Shown in pieces: positions 1 through 6,782 of a stretch of 10,000 nt of DNA. Both the position numbers and the translations under genes were made by a program. The stretch covers positions 1 through 10,000 of the forward strand of contig DTPJ01000834.1 of assembly GCA_011334435.1 (NCBI GenBank). Reading direction: 5' to 3'. Under the pieces are notes generated by a model. That model was not told where the DNA came from. It searched no databases and saw nothing but the letters and a program-made list of their open reading frames with translations. Position 1 is the first letter of the stretch. Every line of letters begins with the position of its first letter. Source of the DNA: Candidatus Poribacteria bacterium (GTDB taxonomy: Bacteria; Poribacteria; DTPJ01).

Positions 1-41
1 ATAAAAACCAATAAGAATGTGATCATAGTTGTTTTTTTCAT
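1..41 (-). CDS. Start of an exported protein, cut by the window edge
   Basis: Only the first 13 codons are in the window, reading MKKTTMITFLLVF. The two lysines followed by a hydrophobic run look like the beginning of a signal peptide or N-terminal membrane segment. The start is well supported: a GGGAGGG Shine-Dalgarno sequence lies at 50-56 on the minus strand, eight bases before the ATG. The gene follows the LamG gene on the same strand after a 39-base gap and has no obvious promoter of its own, so it is probably co-transcribed with it. The product cannot be named; a second secreted LamG-type or related surface protein would fit the context, but that is inference. Confidence 0.6.
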   Translation of the reverse strand, partial: MKKTTMITFLLVF

Positions 42-80
42 TTTTAAAACCCTCCCTTTAAGATTAAAAAACCATTAACA

Positions 81-845
81 TTAACGACACTTTACATCTC
101 CCCAAGTTGTTGTTAATTTGCCAGCAGAATTAACACTTTTACCTCCAGTTAGCACAATTTTAAGACCATTAGTAGCAATATCTTTAATATCGTTTGCTTC
201 TAGGGCGACATTAAGAATGGCAACCTCGTCAATTATACCTTTGAAGTTGCTACCTCCACCCCAATGACCGATTGTCACCGGATTAACGTTAGGAACTGCC
301 TTTCCTGCCCTTGCAACTTGTGCCTTTTTCTCTCCATTGACATAAGTTGTGAGAAATGTTGTTTTGCTATCATAGGTCGCTGCGAAGTGAATCCATGTTT
401 TTATATCTGGAACACCCGCACTGCAACGAGGCTCCCATCCACCGATAGAAACAAATGCGGACATATTTTTGCCCTCTGAGGGCGGATCAATACGCAGTAG
501 ATACTGTGCATCTTTGGCGATAAGCTGATGCCAATCGTCAAGGGCAGTTGCATAAAAATAAGCCATCATAGTGAACTTATCACCTAAATTTAGTGCATCA
601 GTAGATTGGATTTTGACCTCGCCCATATCCTCAAACAATAATGCTTTTCCGAAAATCCCGTCAGTCCATTTTGTCGCAGGGGAAACTACTCCATCATTTT
701 TGTTGGCAGTTAAATCCGCTGCGAGATTACCCTTGCCTTCGTCAAATAACCATACACCAACGAAATTTTCAGGTTTCACTGCCGAAGATGCCATAATTGC
801 AGGGACAAGAATAAATAGCATTGTTAATAATACTATCCTCATCAT
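81..845 (-). CDS. Secreted LamG (concanavalin A-like) domain protein
   Basis: The 254-residue product begins with a typical signal peptide (residues 1-22, hydrophobic core IVLLTMLFILVPAIMA, likely cleavage after ASSA), so it should be exported. The rest is one LamG/concanavalin A-like jellyroll: a WLFDEGKG start near residue 30, a GKALLF strand near 70, a WIHFAATYD strand in the middle, and a GIIDEVAILNVAL strand near 210, all usual landmarks of this fold. Such domains bind carbohydrate or act as adhesive modules; no catalytic domain is present. A short tail ending TTTWGDVKCR follows the jellyroll. The start was placed at 845 (or the adjacent ATG at 842) because GGAGGG lies five bases upstream; an upstream ATG at 872 lacks such a site and would put extra residues before the signal peptide. 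The ligand is unknown. Confidence 0.8.
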   Translation of the reverse strand: MMRIVLLTMLFILVPAIMASSAVKPENFVGVWLFDEGKGNLAADLTANKNDGVVSPATKWTDGIFGKALLFEDMGEVKIQSTDALNLGDKFTMMAYFYATALDDWHQLIAKDAQYLLRIDPPSEGKNMSAFVSIGGWEPRCSAGVPDIKTWIHFAATYDSKTTFLTTYVNGEKKAQVARAGKAVPNVNPVTIGHWGGGSNFKGIIDEVAILNVALEANDIKDIATNGLKIVLTGGKSVNSAGKLTTTWGDVKCR

Positions 846-901
846 AACTCCCTCCTTACAAAAAATTAGCAAATTTTTAGCTTCACAATTGCATTATAAT
901 C

Positions 902-930
902 ATTATAATATATCAATATACCGCTGTCAA
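902..930 (-). promoter_or_regulatory. Consensus sigma-70 promoter for the LamG gene
   Basis: On the minus strand TTGACA (930-925) and TATAAT (907-902) are separated by exactly 17 bases, a perfect match to the housekeeping promoter consensus. Transcription should start near 895, leaving about 50 bases of leader before the ATG at 845. A second TATAAT at 898-893 has no matching -35 box. Confidence 0.8.
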
Positions 931-937
931 TAATTTT

Positions 938-979
938 TCAATATTTAAGACAAATACCTATTGGTTTTCAAAATATTGA
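938..979. promoter_or_regulatory. Inverted repeat between divergent promoters, possible operator
   Basis: TCAATATTT (938-946) and its exact complement AAATATTGA (971-979) form a 9-base inverted repeat with centres 33 bases apart, about three helical turns. The right half overlaps the plus-strand -35 box and the left half lies next to the minus-strand -35 box. A further TCAATAT occurs at 913-919 inside the minus promoter spacer. A regulator bound here could control both directions, but in DNA this AT-rich a repeat of this size can arise by chance. Confidence 0.3.
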
Positions 980-1004
980 CAACTCCAATCATTTCTGATA
1001 TTAT
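976..1004 (+). promoter_or_regulatory. Strong sigma-70 promoter for the synthase/hydratase/kinase operon
   Basis: TTGACA at 976-981 and TATTAT at 999-1004 are separated by 17 bases, and a TG at 996-997 one base before the -10 box adds an extended -10 element. Transcription would start near 1011. This sets an upper limit on the start codon of the first gene: a TTG at 961 in the same frame is upstream of the transcript. Confidence 0.75.
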
Positions 1005-1042
1005 TGTTTTAACTGGATACCAATTAAAATTATTGATTGAAA

Positions 1043-1048
1043 AGGAGG
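1043..1048 (+). promoter_or_regulatory. Shine-Dalgarno site deciding the TTG start at 1060
   Basis: AGGAGG ends eleven bases before an in-frame TTG at 1060. There is no in-frame ATG or GTG nearby, and the ATG at 1064 is out of frame, so TTG 1060 is the best supported start although the spacing is a little long. Confidence 0.6.
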
Positions 1049-1059
1049 TTATAACAAAA

Positions 1060-2868
1060 TTGAATGTCATACAAAAACAAACTTTATTAAAACCAAAAAT
1101 AACAAGCTATGAGATAGAAGATGTGCCTGAGCCAAATCTTCTAAGAGATATGTTTCCATACACGGAAGTTCCGAAAATATATTTTGATTATAACATTGTT
1201 CAAATGCAACCTGCCAGTGATCTGTATATTACAGATACTACATTCAGAGATGGTCAACAGGCACGTCCTCCTTATACACCAGACCAAATTCTATGTCTTT
1301 TTGATTTTTTGCATAAACTCGGTGGAGCAAATGGGGTTATAAGGCAATCTGAGTTTTTTCTTTATAGCGAACCAGACAGAGAAGCAGTTGAAAGATGCCT
1401 TGACAGAGAATATCAATACCCAGAAATAACAGGCTGGATAAGAGCTAATAAAAAAGACCTTGAACTTGTCAAATCTATGGGATTAAAAGAAACTGGAATA
1501 TTAATGTCCATATCAGATTATCATATATTCTTAAAGTTAGAAAAGACAAGAAAAGAAGCAGTAGAAGATTATTTGGACGTGGTAAAAACAGTTATAGAAG
1601 CAGGGATCACCCCAAGATGCCATTTAGAAGATATAACAAGGGCAGATTTTCGCGGATTAGTCATTCCTTTTGTCCAAAAACTGATGAGAATAAGCGAAGA
1701 AAGTAAAAAACCGATTAAAATTAGAGCTTGTGATACAATGGGTTATGGGGTAAGCTATCCAGAAGCATCTTTACCAAGAAGTGTCCCTAAAATAATTCAT
1801 ATGCTTATACATGAATGTGGAGTCCCATCATCTCAGCTTGAATGGCATGGACATAACGATTTCCATAAGGTTCTTGTCAACGCAGTTACCGCTTGGCTAT
1901 ACGGCTGTTCAGGTGCTAATGGAACTTTGTTAGGGCTTGGTGAGAGAACGGGCAATCCGCCAATTGAAGCATTAATAATAGATTATATTAGCTTAACTGG
2001 AAATAACAATGGTATAGATACAACGGTTATTACTGAAATAGCAGAATACTTTGAGAAAGAGCTGAAATATCGTATTCCAGCTAACTACCCATTTATTGGT
2101 GAAGAGTTCAACGCAACAAGGGCTGGCATTCATGCAGACGGAATTATGAAAAACCCCGAGGTATATAGCATATTTGACACAGAGAAATTGTTAAATCGTC
2201 CAATTGATGTAATCATCGGACATAAATCAGGATTGGCAAGTATAGCATACTGGGTCAACAGAAGATTAGGGCTTGAGGGCGATTCTGCTATTGATAAACG
2301 TCACCCCGGAATTGTCAGGATAAATGAATGGGTAGAGGCACAATACGAGAAGGGCAGAATAACAAGCATATCGTCAGAAGAGCTTTTATTGCAAGCTAAA
2401 AAATTCCTCCCCGATTACTTTGAGTCTAACCTTGATAAACTGAAGATAAAGGCTCGTGAGATGGCTATCCATCTTGTTGAAGATGCGGTAGAAATGGAAC
2501 AAATCAAATCAATGGACCCGAAACTACAAGAGCCTATATTGCAGAAAATTCTCAATGAAAATCCGTTTATACAATGGATTTATATAACTAATCTTGATGG
2601 CAAAATGATGACCAAGATCATAGTCCATCCAGAAGACAAAGGAAAATATCTTGGTATAAAACCTGACGATGATTTTTCTGATCGCCCGTGGTTTATTGGT
2701 CCATTGAAAGATGGCAAAGCTCATGTGACAGATTTTTACATATCAAGATATACTTCCGCTTTATGTATAACGGTATCCGCCCCTATTAGGGATAAATCAG
2801 AAGAAATTATCGGTATAATGGGTGTGGACATCAGGTTTGAGGAATTAGCTAAATTAGAGGAGGAGTAA
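1060..2868 (+). CDS. Isopropylmalate/Re-citrate synthase-like enzyme with C-terminal Cache sensor domain
   Basis: This 602-residue protein joins two parts. Residues about 57-455 are a LeuA/homocitrate synthase-type acyltransferase TIM barrel: TDTTFRDGQQ (58-67) carries the catalytic Arg63 and metal-binding Asp64, and WHGHND (262-267) gives the metal ligands His263 and His265. A later AGIHADG motif matches the subdomain after the barrel. Family members condense acetyl-CoA with a 2-oxoacid in the cytoplasm. The leucine-binding domain of LeuA is absent. After a helical linker (about 456-482), residues 483-602 look like a Cache/PDC sensor: a strand followed by NLDGK, then FSDRPWF (Asp541 in DRPWF), a repeated strand pattern with CITVSAPI, and a closing IIGIMGVDIRFEEL. 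There is no signal peptide or membrane segment, so this normally extracellular fold would be cytosolic. The barrel also resembles Re-citrate synthases as I remember them, so the exact substrate is open. First gene of the operon. Confidence 0.82.
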   Translation: MNVIQKQTLLKPKITSYEIEDVPEPNLLRDMFPYTEVPKIYFDYNIVQMQPASDLYITDTTFRDGQQARPPYTPDQILCLFDFLHKLGGANGVIRQSEFFLYSEPDREAVERCLDREYQYPEITGWIRANKKDLELVKSMGLKETGILMSISDYHIFLKLEKTRKEAVEDYLDVVKTVIEAGITPRCHLEDITRADFRGLVIPFVQKLMRISEESKKPIKIRACDTMGYGVSYPEASLPRSVPKIIHMLIHECGVPSSQLEWHGHNDFHKVLVNAVTAWLYGCSGANGTLLGLGERTGNPPIEALIIDYISLTGNNNGIDTTVITEIAEYFEKELKYRIPANYPFIGEEFNATRAGIHADGIMKNPEVYSIFDTEKLLNRPIDVIIGHKSGLASIAYWVNRRLGLEGDSAIDKRHPGIVRINEWVEAQYEKGRITSISSEELLLQAKKFLPDYFESNLDKLKIKAREMAIHLVEDAVEMEQIKSMDPKLQEPILQKILNENPFIQWIYITNLDGKMMTKIIVHPEDKGKYLGIKPDDDFSDRPWFIGPLKDGKAHVTDFYISRYTSALCITVSAPIRDKSEEIIGIMGVDIRFEELAKLEEE

Positions 2869-2881
2869 ATAGTTAAAAGAT

Positions 2882-4135
2882 ATGGGAAAGACAATTGCTG
2901 AAAAAATAATCGGAGAACATGCAGATAAAGATGTATCCGCTGGCGATCTTGCAATCGCAAAGGTTGATCTTTGTCTGCTTCAAGATGGGACAGGACCATT
3001 AGCGGTGAGAGAATTACAGAAATTGGGTTTTGAAAAGATAAAAAATCCCAAAGGGACGGTTTTCTTTATAGATCACTCATCGCCAAGTCCAAGAGCGGAG
3101 CTTTCTAATGATCATGTCCTCTTACGTTCTTTTGCCCGTAAAGTAGGGGCAATATTATCGGATGTCGGTTGTGGTATATGTCATCAAGTTATGGCAGAAG
3201 ACTATGTTTCCCCTGGCGATATACTTATTGGTTCAGATTCTCATACATGCACAGCTGGTGCATTAGGTGCTTTTGCCACAGGTATGGGATCAACTGATGT
3301 TGCAATAGCTATGGCTCTTGGCAAGACTTGGCTTCGTGTGCCTGATAGCTTCAAAATTCACATCACAGGCAAGATGCCAAAAGGCGTGTATCCAAAAGAC
3401 CTTATTTTGTATATAATAGGAATGATCGGTGCTGATGGTGCAGATTATAGATCAATAGAGTTCTGCGGGGACACAATAGAGAATATGGATATGTCAGGCA
3501 GGCTTACGCTTTGTAATATGGCTATTGAAGCTGGGGCAAAGGCTGGAATAGTGGCTTCTGATGAAGTAACATTTGAATATTTGAAGCAATACGGACGTGC
3601 AGATAAGTTCCGCAAGATTTACCCTGATCCTGACGCTGTCTATGAAAGAGTAATTGAGATTGACGCGACTAAATTAACTCCTGTTGTGGCATTTCCTCAT
3701 ACTGTTGATAATGTTAAGCCGATAGAAGAGGCAAAAGGCATAAAAATTCATCAGGTATTTCTTGGGTCATGCACAAATTGCCGAATTGAAGATTTACGTA
3801 TAGCGGCGAAAATCTTGAAGGGAAAGAAAGTTCATCAAGATGTAAGGCTTCTTGTTACACCAGCATCTAAGAAAGTCTATTTACAGGCAAGCAAAGAGGG
3901 ACTTCTTGATATACTTGTAGAGGCTGGTGCCGCAATAAGTTCTCCCGGTTGTGCGGTTTGCTGTGGCATACATGAGGGCATACTTGCAGACGAGGAAGTT
4001 TGTCTCGCAACGTCAAATAGGAATTTCTTAGGCAGAATGGGCAATCCAAAGTCATTCGTATATCTTTCTTCTCCTGCAACCGCAGCAGTTAGCGCCCTAA
4101 CTGGCGAGATAACAGACCCCAGAGAATACGAATAA
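2882..4135 (+). CDS. 3-isopropylmalate dehydratase / homoaconitase large subunit (LeuC-type)
   Basis: The 417-residue product has the length and motifs of the bacterial/archaeal LeuC-HacA large subunit, which isomerises an alkylmalate or tricarboxylate with a [4Fe-4S] cluster and needs a separate LeuD-type small subunit. Visible landmarks are FIDHSSPSP near 60, GSDSHTCTAGALGAFATGMG near 117-136, GSCTNCR with cluster ligand Cys297, and PGCAVCCG with ligands Cys357 and Cys360, followed by ATSNRNFLGRMGNP. Two extra cysteines, 300 and 361, sit next to the ligands; Cys300 stands where GSCTNGR usually has glycine. The start at 2882 follows the previous stop by 13 bases, and the only purine-rich site (GGAGGAG, 2859-2865) overlaps the end of that gene with long spacing, so translational coupling is likely. 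No small subunit is encoded in the window. The substrate may be isopropylmalate, homocitrate or citrate, depending on its partner synthase. Confidence 0.88.
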   Translation: MGKTIAEKIIGEHADKDVSAGDLAIAKVDLCLLQDGTGPLAVRELQKLGFEKIKNPKGTVFFIDHSSPSPRAELSNDHVLLRSFARKVGAILSDVGCGICHQVMAEDYVSPGDILIGSDSHTCTAGALGAFATGMGSTDVAIAMALGKTWLRVPDSFKIHITGKMPKGVYPKDLILYIIGMIGADGADYRSIEFCGDTIENMDMSGRLTLCNMAIEAGAKAGIVASDEVTFEYLKQYGRADKFRKIYPDPDAVYERVIEIDATKLTPVVAFPHTVDNVKPIEEAKGIKIHQVFLGSCTNCRIEDLRIAAKILKGKKVHQDVRLLVTPASKKVYLQASKEGLLDILVEAGAAISSPGCAVCCGIHEGILADEEVCLATSNRNFLGRMGNPKSFVYLSSPATAAVSALTGEITDPREYE

Positions 4136-4150
4136 ATTCATAATCACAAC

Positions 4151-5620
4151 ATGCGCCTGGAATGGAAATACACACTGCTTATAAACGTCTTCATCCTTTT
4201 GACCATGAGTGCTTATTTTTGGTTCAACGATAGGATGTTAGAAAAAGAGCTTGCTAATGCAGTGATCAGAGACCATTCCAGAGGCGCATCTATGCGAGAT
4301 ATAGCTAGTGACATTCAAAGGCGTATAGCGGGAAAAGAAGACGCTACTGAATTGACTAGAATAATAAGAAATCTCAGTTTACATAAGATGGGCTGGGATA
4401 TTGTTGATATAATTGTAACTGATTCTAATGGTGTTATAATATCAACCCTCACTGGATATGACATCTATGATCAGCTTAGCGATGAGGAGATAAAACGTAT
4501 AGCTTCTGGGCAGATGCGAATTAGGTACCCTCCCAAAGGTTATCACGGACGTTGGGTCATTGAGTTTATATTGCCCTATGTCATATCTTATGAATCAGAC
4601 GAAAATCCAAAACTTGGCGGATTAAAAATTATATTTTCCACTCAGGAAGTTGTTAATTATATTCATAAATTACGACTAAAAAATCTATTTTATACTGCTC
4701 TTGTCACTGTTGCGTTGACAATTTTTATCAACCCAGTTACAAGCTATCTGATCGTCCGACGATTAGAAAGGCTTATAGAGACATTGACAGCAGCACAATC
4801 TGGCGATCTCGCTGTGAGGGCAAGGGACAAGTCAAGAGATGAAATAGGTCGTCTTAGCAGAAGTATCAATAGGATGATAGAACATATAAGTTCCGAACAC
4901 GATAAAAGAGTGAAATCGCTTGGAAATCTTGCCGCTGGTGTTGCCCATGAAATCCGCAATCCTCTTAATTCAATGGCTATCACAATACAATATCTCAAAG
5001 ACATAATAGCGGAGATTTCAGATGATAAGTCAAAAGATCAAAGTCTCAAAACAGATGCCCAAGAATGCCTTGACATTATGTCATACCAAGTAAAAGAATT
5101 AGATAGAATAGTGGAGGAATTTTTACAGCTTTCACGTCCAATGTCTATAAACTTCAAAATCACTAATCTAAATGATTTTATCAGTAATTTTATTCCGAAT
5201 TTTAGCTCTACTTTTGAAGTGAACAATATCAAATTGATATGTAGCTATTCAAATAATCCTGTTTTTGCCAAAATTGACCGAGACAAATTAGGTCAAGCGA
5301 TCTCTAATATAGTCATAAATGCTGTCCAAGCGATGCCAAAAGGGGGAGAATTATATATCAGTGTCAGAGAGAATTCAGAAACTAATAAAGCGATGATTGA
5401 GATAAAAGATACGGGGGTTGGCATATCACAGGAGAATATAGATAGATTATTTGAACCTTATTTTACGACCAAACCTGATGGTCTTGGGTTAGGTTTGGCA
5501 ATAACTCACAGAATAGTAGAGGCACATGGTGGAGAGATAAAAGTCAATAGCGAAGAAGGTCAAGGGGCAACGTTTAGTATCTCTCTGCCTTTGGTAGATA
5601 TATTACATGAAGCAATATGA
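4151..5620 (+). CDS. Membrane-bound sensor histidine kinase (HAMP-HisKA-HATPase)
   Basis: This 489-residue kinase has a membrane segment at about 8-25, an extracytoplasmic sensor region at about 26-176, and a second membrane segment at about 178-202. A HAMP linker follows (about 203-253), then the dimerisation domain with the phosphorylated His266 in AHEIRNP, and a C-terminal ATP-binding domain. The ATPase boxes are intact: NIVINAVQAM (386-395, N-box Asn390), DTGVGI from Asp420, and GLGLGLAI (444-451), so it should be active. The sensor region contains a VDIIVTDSNGVII strand-turn and a KLGGLKIIF strand, which suggests a PDC/Cache-like fold, though weakly. The ATG follows the preceding stop by 15 bases with no clear Shine-Dalgarno sequence, consistent with coupled expression in the operon. 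No response regulator is adjacent, so it is an orphan kinase within this window; its signal is unknown. Confidence 0.92.
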   Translation: MRLEWKYTLLINVFILLTMSAYFWFNDRMLEKELANAVIRDHSRGASMRDIASDIQRRIAGKEDATELTRIIRNLSLHKMGWDIVDIIVTDSNGVIISTLTGYDIYDQLSDEEIKRIASGQMRIRYPPKGYHGRWVIEFILPYVISYESDENPKLGGLKIIFSTQEVVNYIHKLRLKNLFYTALVTVALTIFINPVTSYLIVRRLERLIETLTAAQSGDLAVRARDKSRDEIGRLSRSINRMIEHISSEHDKRVKSLGNLAAGVAHEIRNPLNSMAITIQYLKDIIAEISDDKSKDQSLKTDAQECLDIMSYQVKELDRIVEEFLQLSRPMSINFKITNLNDFISNFIPNFSSTFEVNNIKLICSYSNNPVFAKIDRDKLGQAISNIVINAVQAMPKGGELYISVRENSETNKAMIEIKDTGVGISQENIDRLFEPYFTTKPDGLGLGLAITHRIVEAHGGEIKVNSEEGQGATFSISLPLVDILHEAI

Positions 5621-5625
5621 TTACA

Positions 5626-5655
5626 ACTGATCACTGATTACTGATCACTGATCAC
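5626..5655 (+). repeat. Heptanucleotide tandem repeat (ACTGATY)
   Basis: Four consecutive 7-base units, ACTGATC, ACTGATT, ACTGATC, ACTGATC, followed by AC, begin six bases after the kinase stop codon. They resemble the short tandemly repeated heptanucleotides known from intergenic DNA of cyanobacteria and other bacteria. The contained TGATCA palindromes followed by a T5 run (5656-5660) could fold into a weak hairpin and end the upstream transcript, but the stem is only six AT-rich pairs. A pair of related pentamers, CCGTG (5661) and CAGTG (5671), comes directly after. Confidence 0.75.
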
Positions 5656-5720
5656 TTTTTCCGTGTTACTCAGTGGCTAAAATTATTGGTTTTTTATGGA
5701 TTATTTACTTAAAAGTTAAT

Positions 5721-5733
5721 GGAGGAGGTGATC
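5721..5733 (+). promoter_or_regulatory. Extended Shine-Dalgarno sequence
   Basis: GGAGGTGATC (5724-5733) is complementary to ten consecutive bases at the 3' end of bacterial 16S rRNA, and an additional GGA precedes it. The ATG at 5736 is seven bases after the GGAGG core. This fixes the start of the WYL regulator at 5736; an in-frame GTG at 5673 lacks any such site. Confidence 0.85.
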
Positions 5734-5735
5734 GC

Positions 5736-6764
5736 ATGAGCAAACACGAACGGTTAGCCAGAATGTTAAAGATAATAACCCTTGTCAAGGCTAATCCAAA
5801 TCTTAATCGCTCAGATTTAGCGCGGTTATGTGAGGTTGATTCTGTCCGAACGATCCAAAGAGACATAAATAGCCTTGCACTTGCAGAAATACCGATATAT
5901 TGGTCAGGAAAAGGATATGAAATCATGCCAAATTTTTTTCTTCCACCTATGGCATTGACAATAGAGGAAGCATTCTCTTTGGTTCTGAGTGCTAAGGTAT
6001 ATGCGGAAGGAGAAGGGCAGTTCCACAGAAGCACTCTTGAGTCTGCAATTTCAAAGATAATCGCTACTTTGCCACAATCCGCAAAAGAGCTATTGGAGAC
6101 AGGGTCATCTAAAATTAGCGTTGAACGAAGAAAGGTGTCTGATACTGGAGACTTGATCGGCAAGATTTATCAAGCGATAATGGAGTCAAAACAACTGCGT
6201 ATTGTGTATTATTCATATAGCAGTAACAGGGTTTCTGAACGTATAGTTGATCCCTATGCTTTGACTTTTCGCAGAAGGTCTTGGTATCTGATCGGATATT
6301 GCCATACAAAGCAAAAAGTCCTAATGTTTCGCACAAGCAGAATAAAAACAATGAAATATACTGGCGAATCGTTTAAACCTCCCCAAAACTTTTCAGTGGA
6401 TAATTACTTTGGGAAAAGCTGGCAAGTTATGACTGGTGAAGAGACAAAAGTCATCATCAGATTTTATCCAGAGGTTGCCCCACTTATCAAAGAGGTTGAA
6501 TGGCATCCAACTCAACAGATTATTGATCTTCCCGATGGATCAATTTTATTTATTGCGACTGTTGCAGGGACAAAGGAAATCTCGCTTTGGATTCTCAGTT
6601 ATGGAGATAAAGCGGAAGTATTATTTCCAGAAAATTTACGAAAAGAGATGATAAATACTGCAAGAAAAATGTATCGCAGATATAAACCACAAACCCCTGA
6701 GGAATCAGATGTTCAGAAAAAAGCTAATGAGATTGCACTTTCATTAGTGATGGGGAAAGTGTAA
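5736..6764 (+). CDS. WYL-domain transcriptional regulator (YafY/PafC-like)
   Basis: The 342-residue product has an N-terminal winged helix-turn-helix (about 5-65) with a recognition-helix segment RTIQRDINSL and a wing SGKGYEI, as in DeoR-like WYL regulators. A helical linker leads to the WYL domain (about 150-215), where Trp183-Tyr184-Leu185 gives the name motif in RSWYLIGYC and FRTSRI supplies Arg199 and Arg202 of the ligand-binding face. The C-terminal WCX extension covers about 240-325. WYL domains of this kind are thought to bind nucleic acid or nucleotide ligands and to switch DNA binding; members regulate DNA damage, defence or metabolic genes. The target is not known. The gene stands alone on its strand between two short-repeat regions, 115 bases after the kinase and 72 bases before the dehydrogenase, so it could regulate either neighbour or itself. 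No strong promoter could be identified directly upstream. Confidence 0.9.
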   Translation: MSKHERLARMLKIITLVKANPNLNRSDLARLCEVDSVRTIQRDINSLALAEIPIYWSGKGYEIMPNFFLPPMALTIEEAFSLVLSAKVYAEGEGQFHRSTLESAISKIIATLPQSAKELLETGSSKISVERRKVSDTGDLIGKIYQAIMESKQLRIVYYSYSSNRVSERIVDPYALTFRRRSWYLIGYCHTKQKVLMFRTSRIKTMKYTGESFKPPQNFSVDNYFGKSWQVMTGEETKVIIRFYPEVAPLIKEVEWHPTQQIIDLPDGSILFIATVAGTKEISLWILSYGDKAEVLFPENLRKEMINTARKMYRRYKPQTPEESDVQKKANEIALSLVMGKV

Positions 6765-6782
6765 TCGGTATATTTCTAAGAA

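Noticed and set aside
571..933. Plus-strand open frame of 120 codons opposite the LamG gene
   Set aside because: It is antisense to a well-supported gene with signal peptide, promoter and ribosome binding site, and its translation has no recognisable domain.
961..1059. N-terminal extension of the synthase from the TTG at 961
   Set aside because: It overlaps the promoter, has no Shine-Dalgarno sequence and lies upstream of the predicted transcription start.
5626..5660. Rho-independent terminator after the kinase
   Set aside because: TGATCA palindromes and a T5 run are present, but the stem is short and AT-rich and is better explained by the heptad repeat; it is mentioned only as a possibility.
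5705..6163. Minus-strand open frame of 152 codons opposite the WYL regulator
   Set aside because: It lies antisense to a clear winged-helix/WYL protein, has no ribosome binding site and no recognisable protein features.
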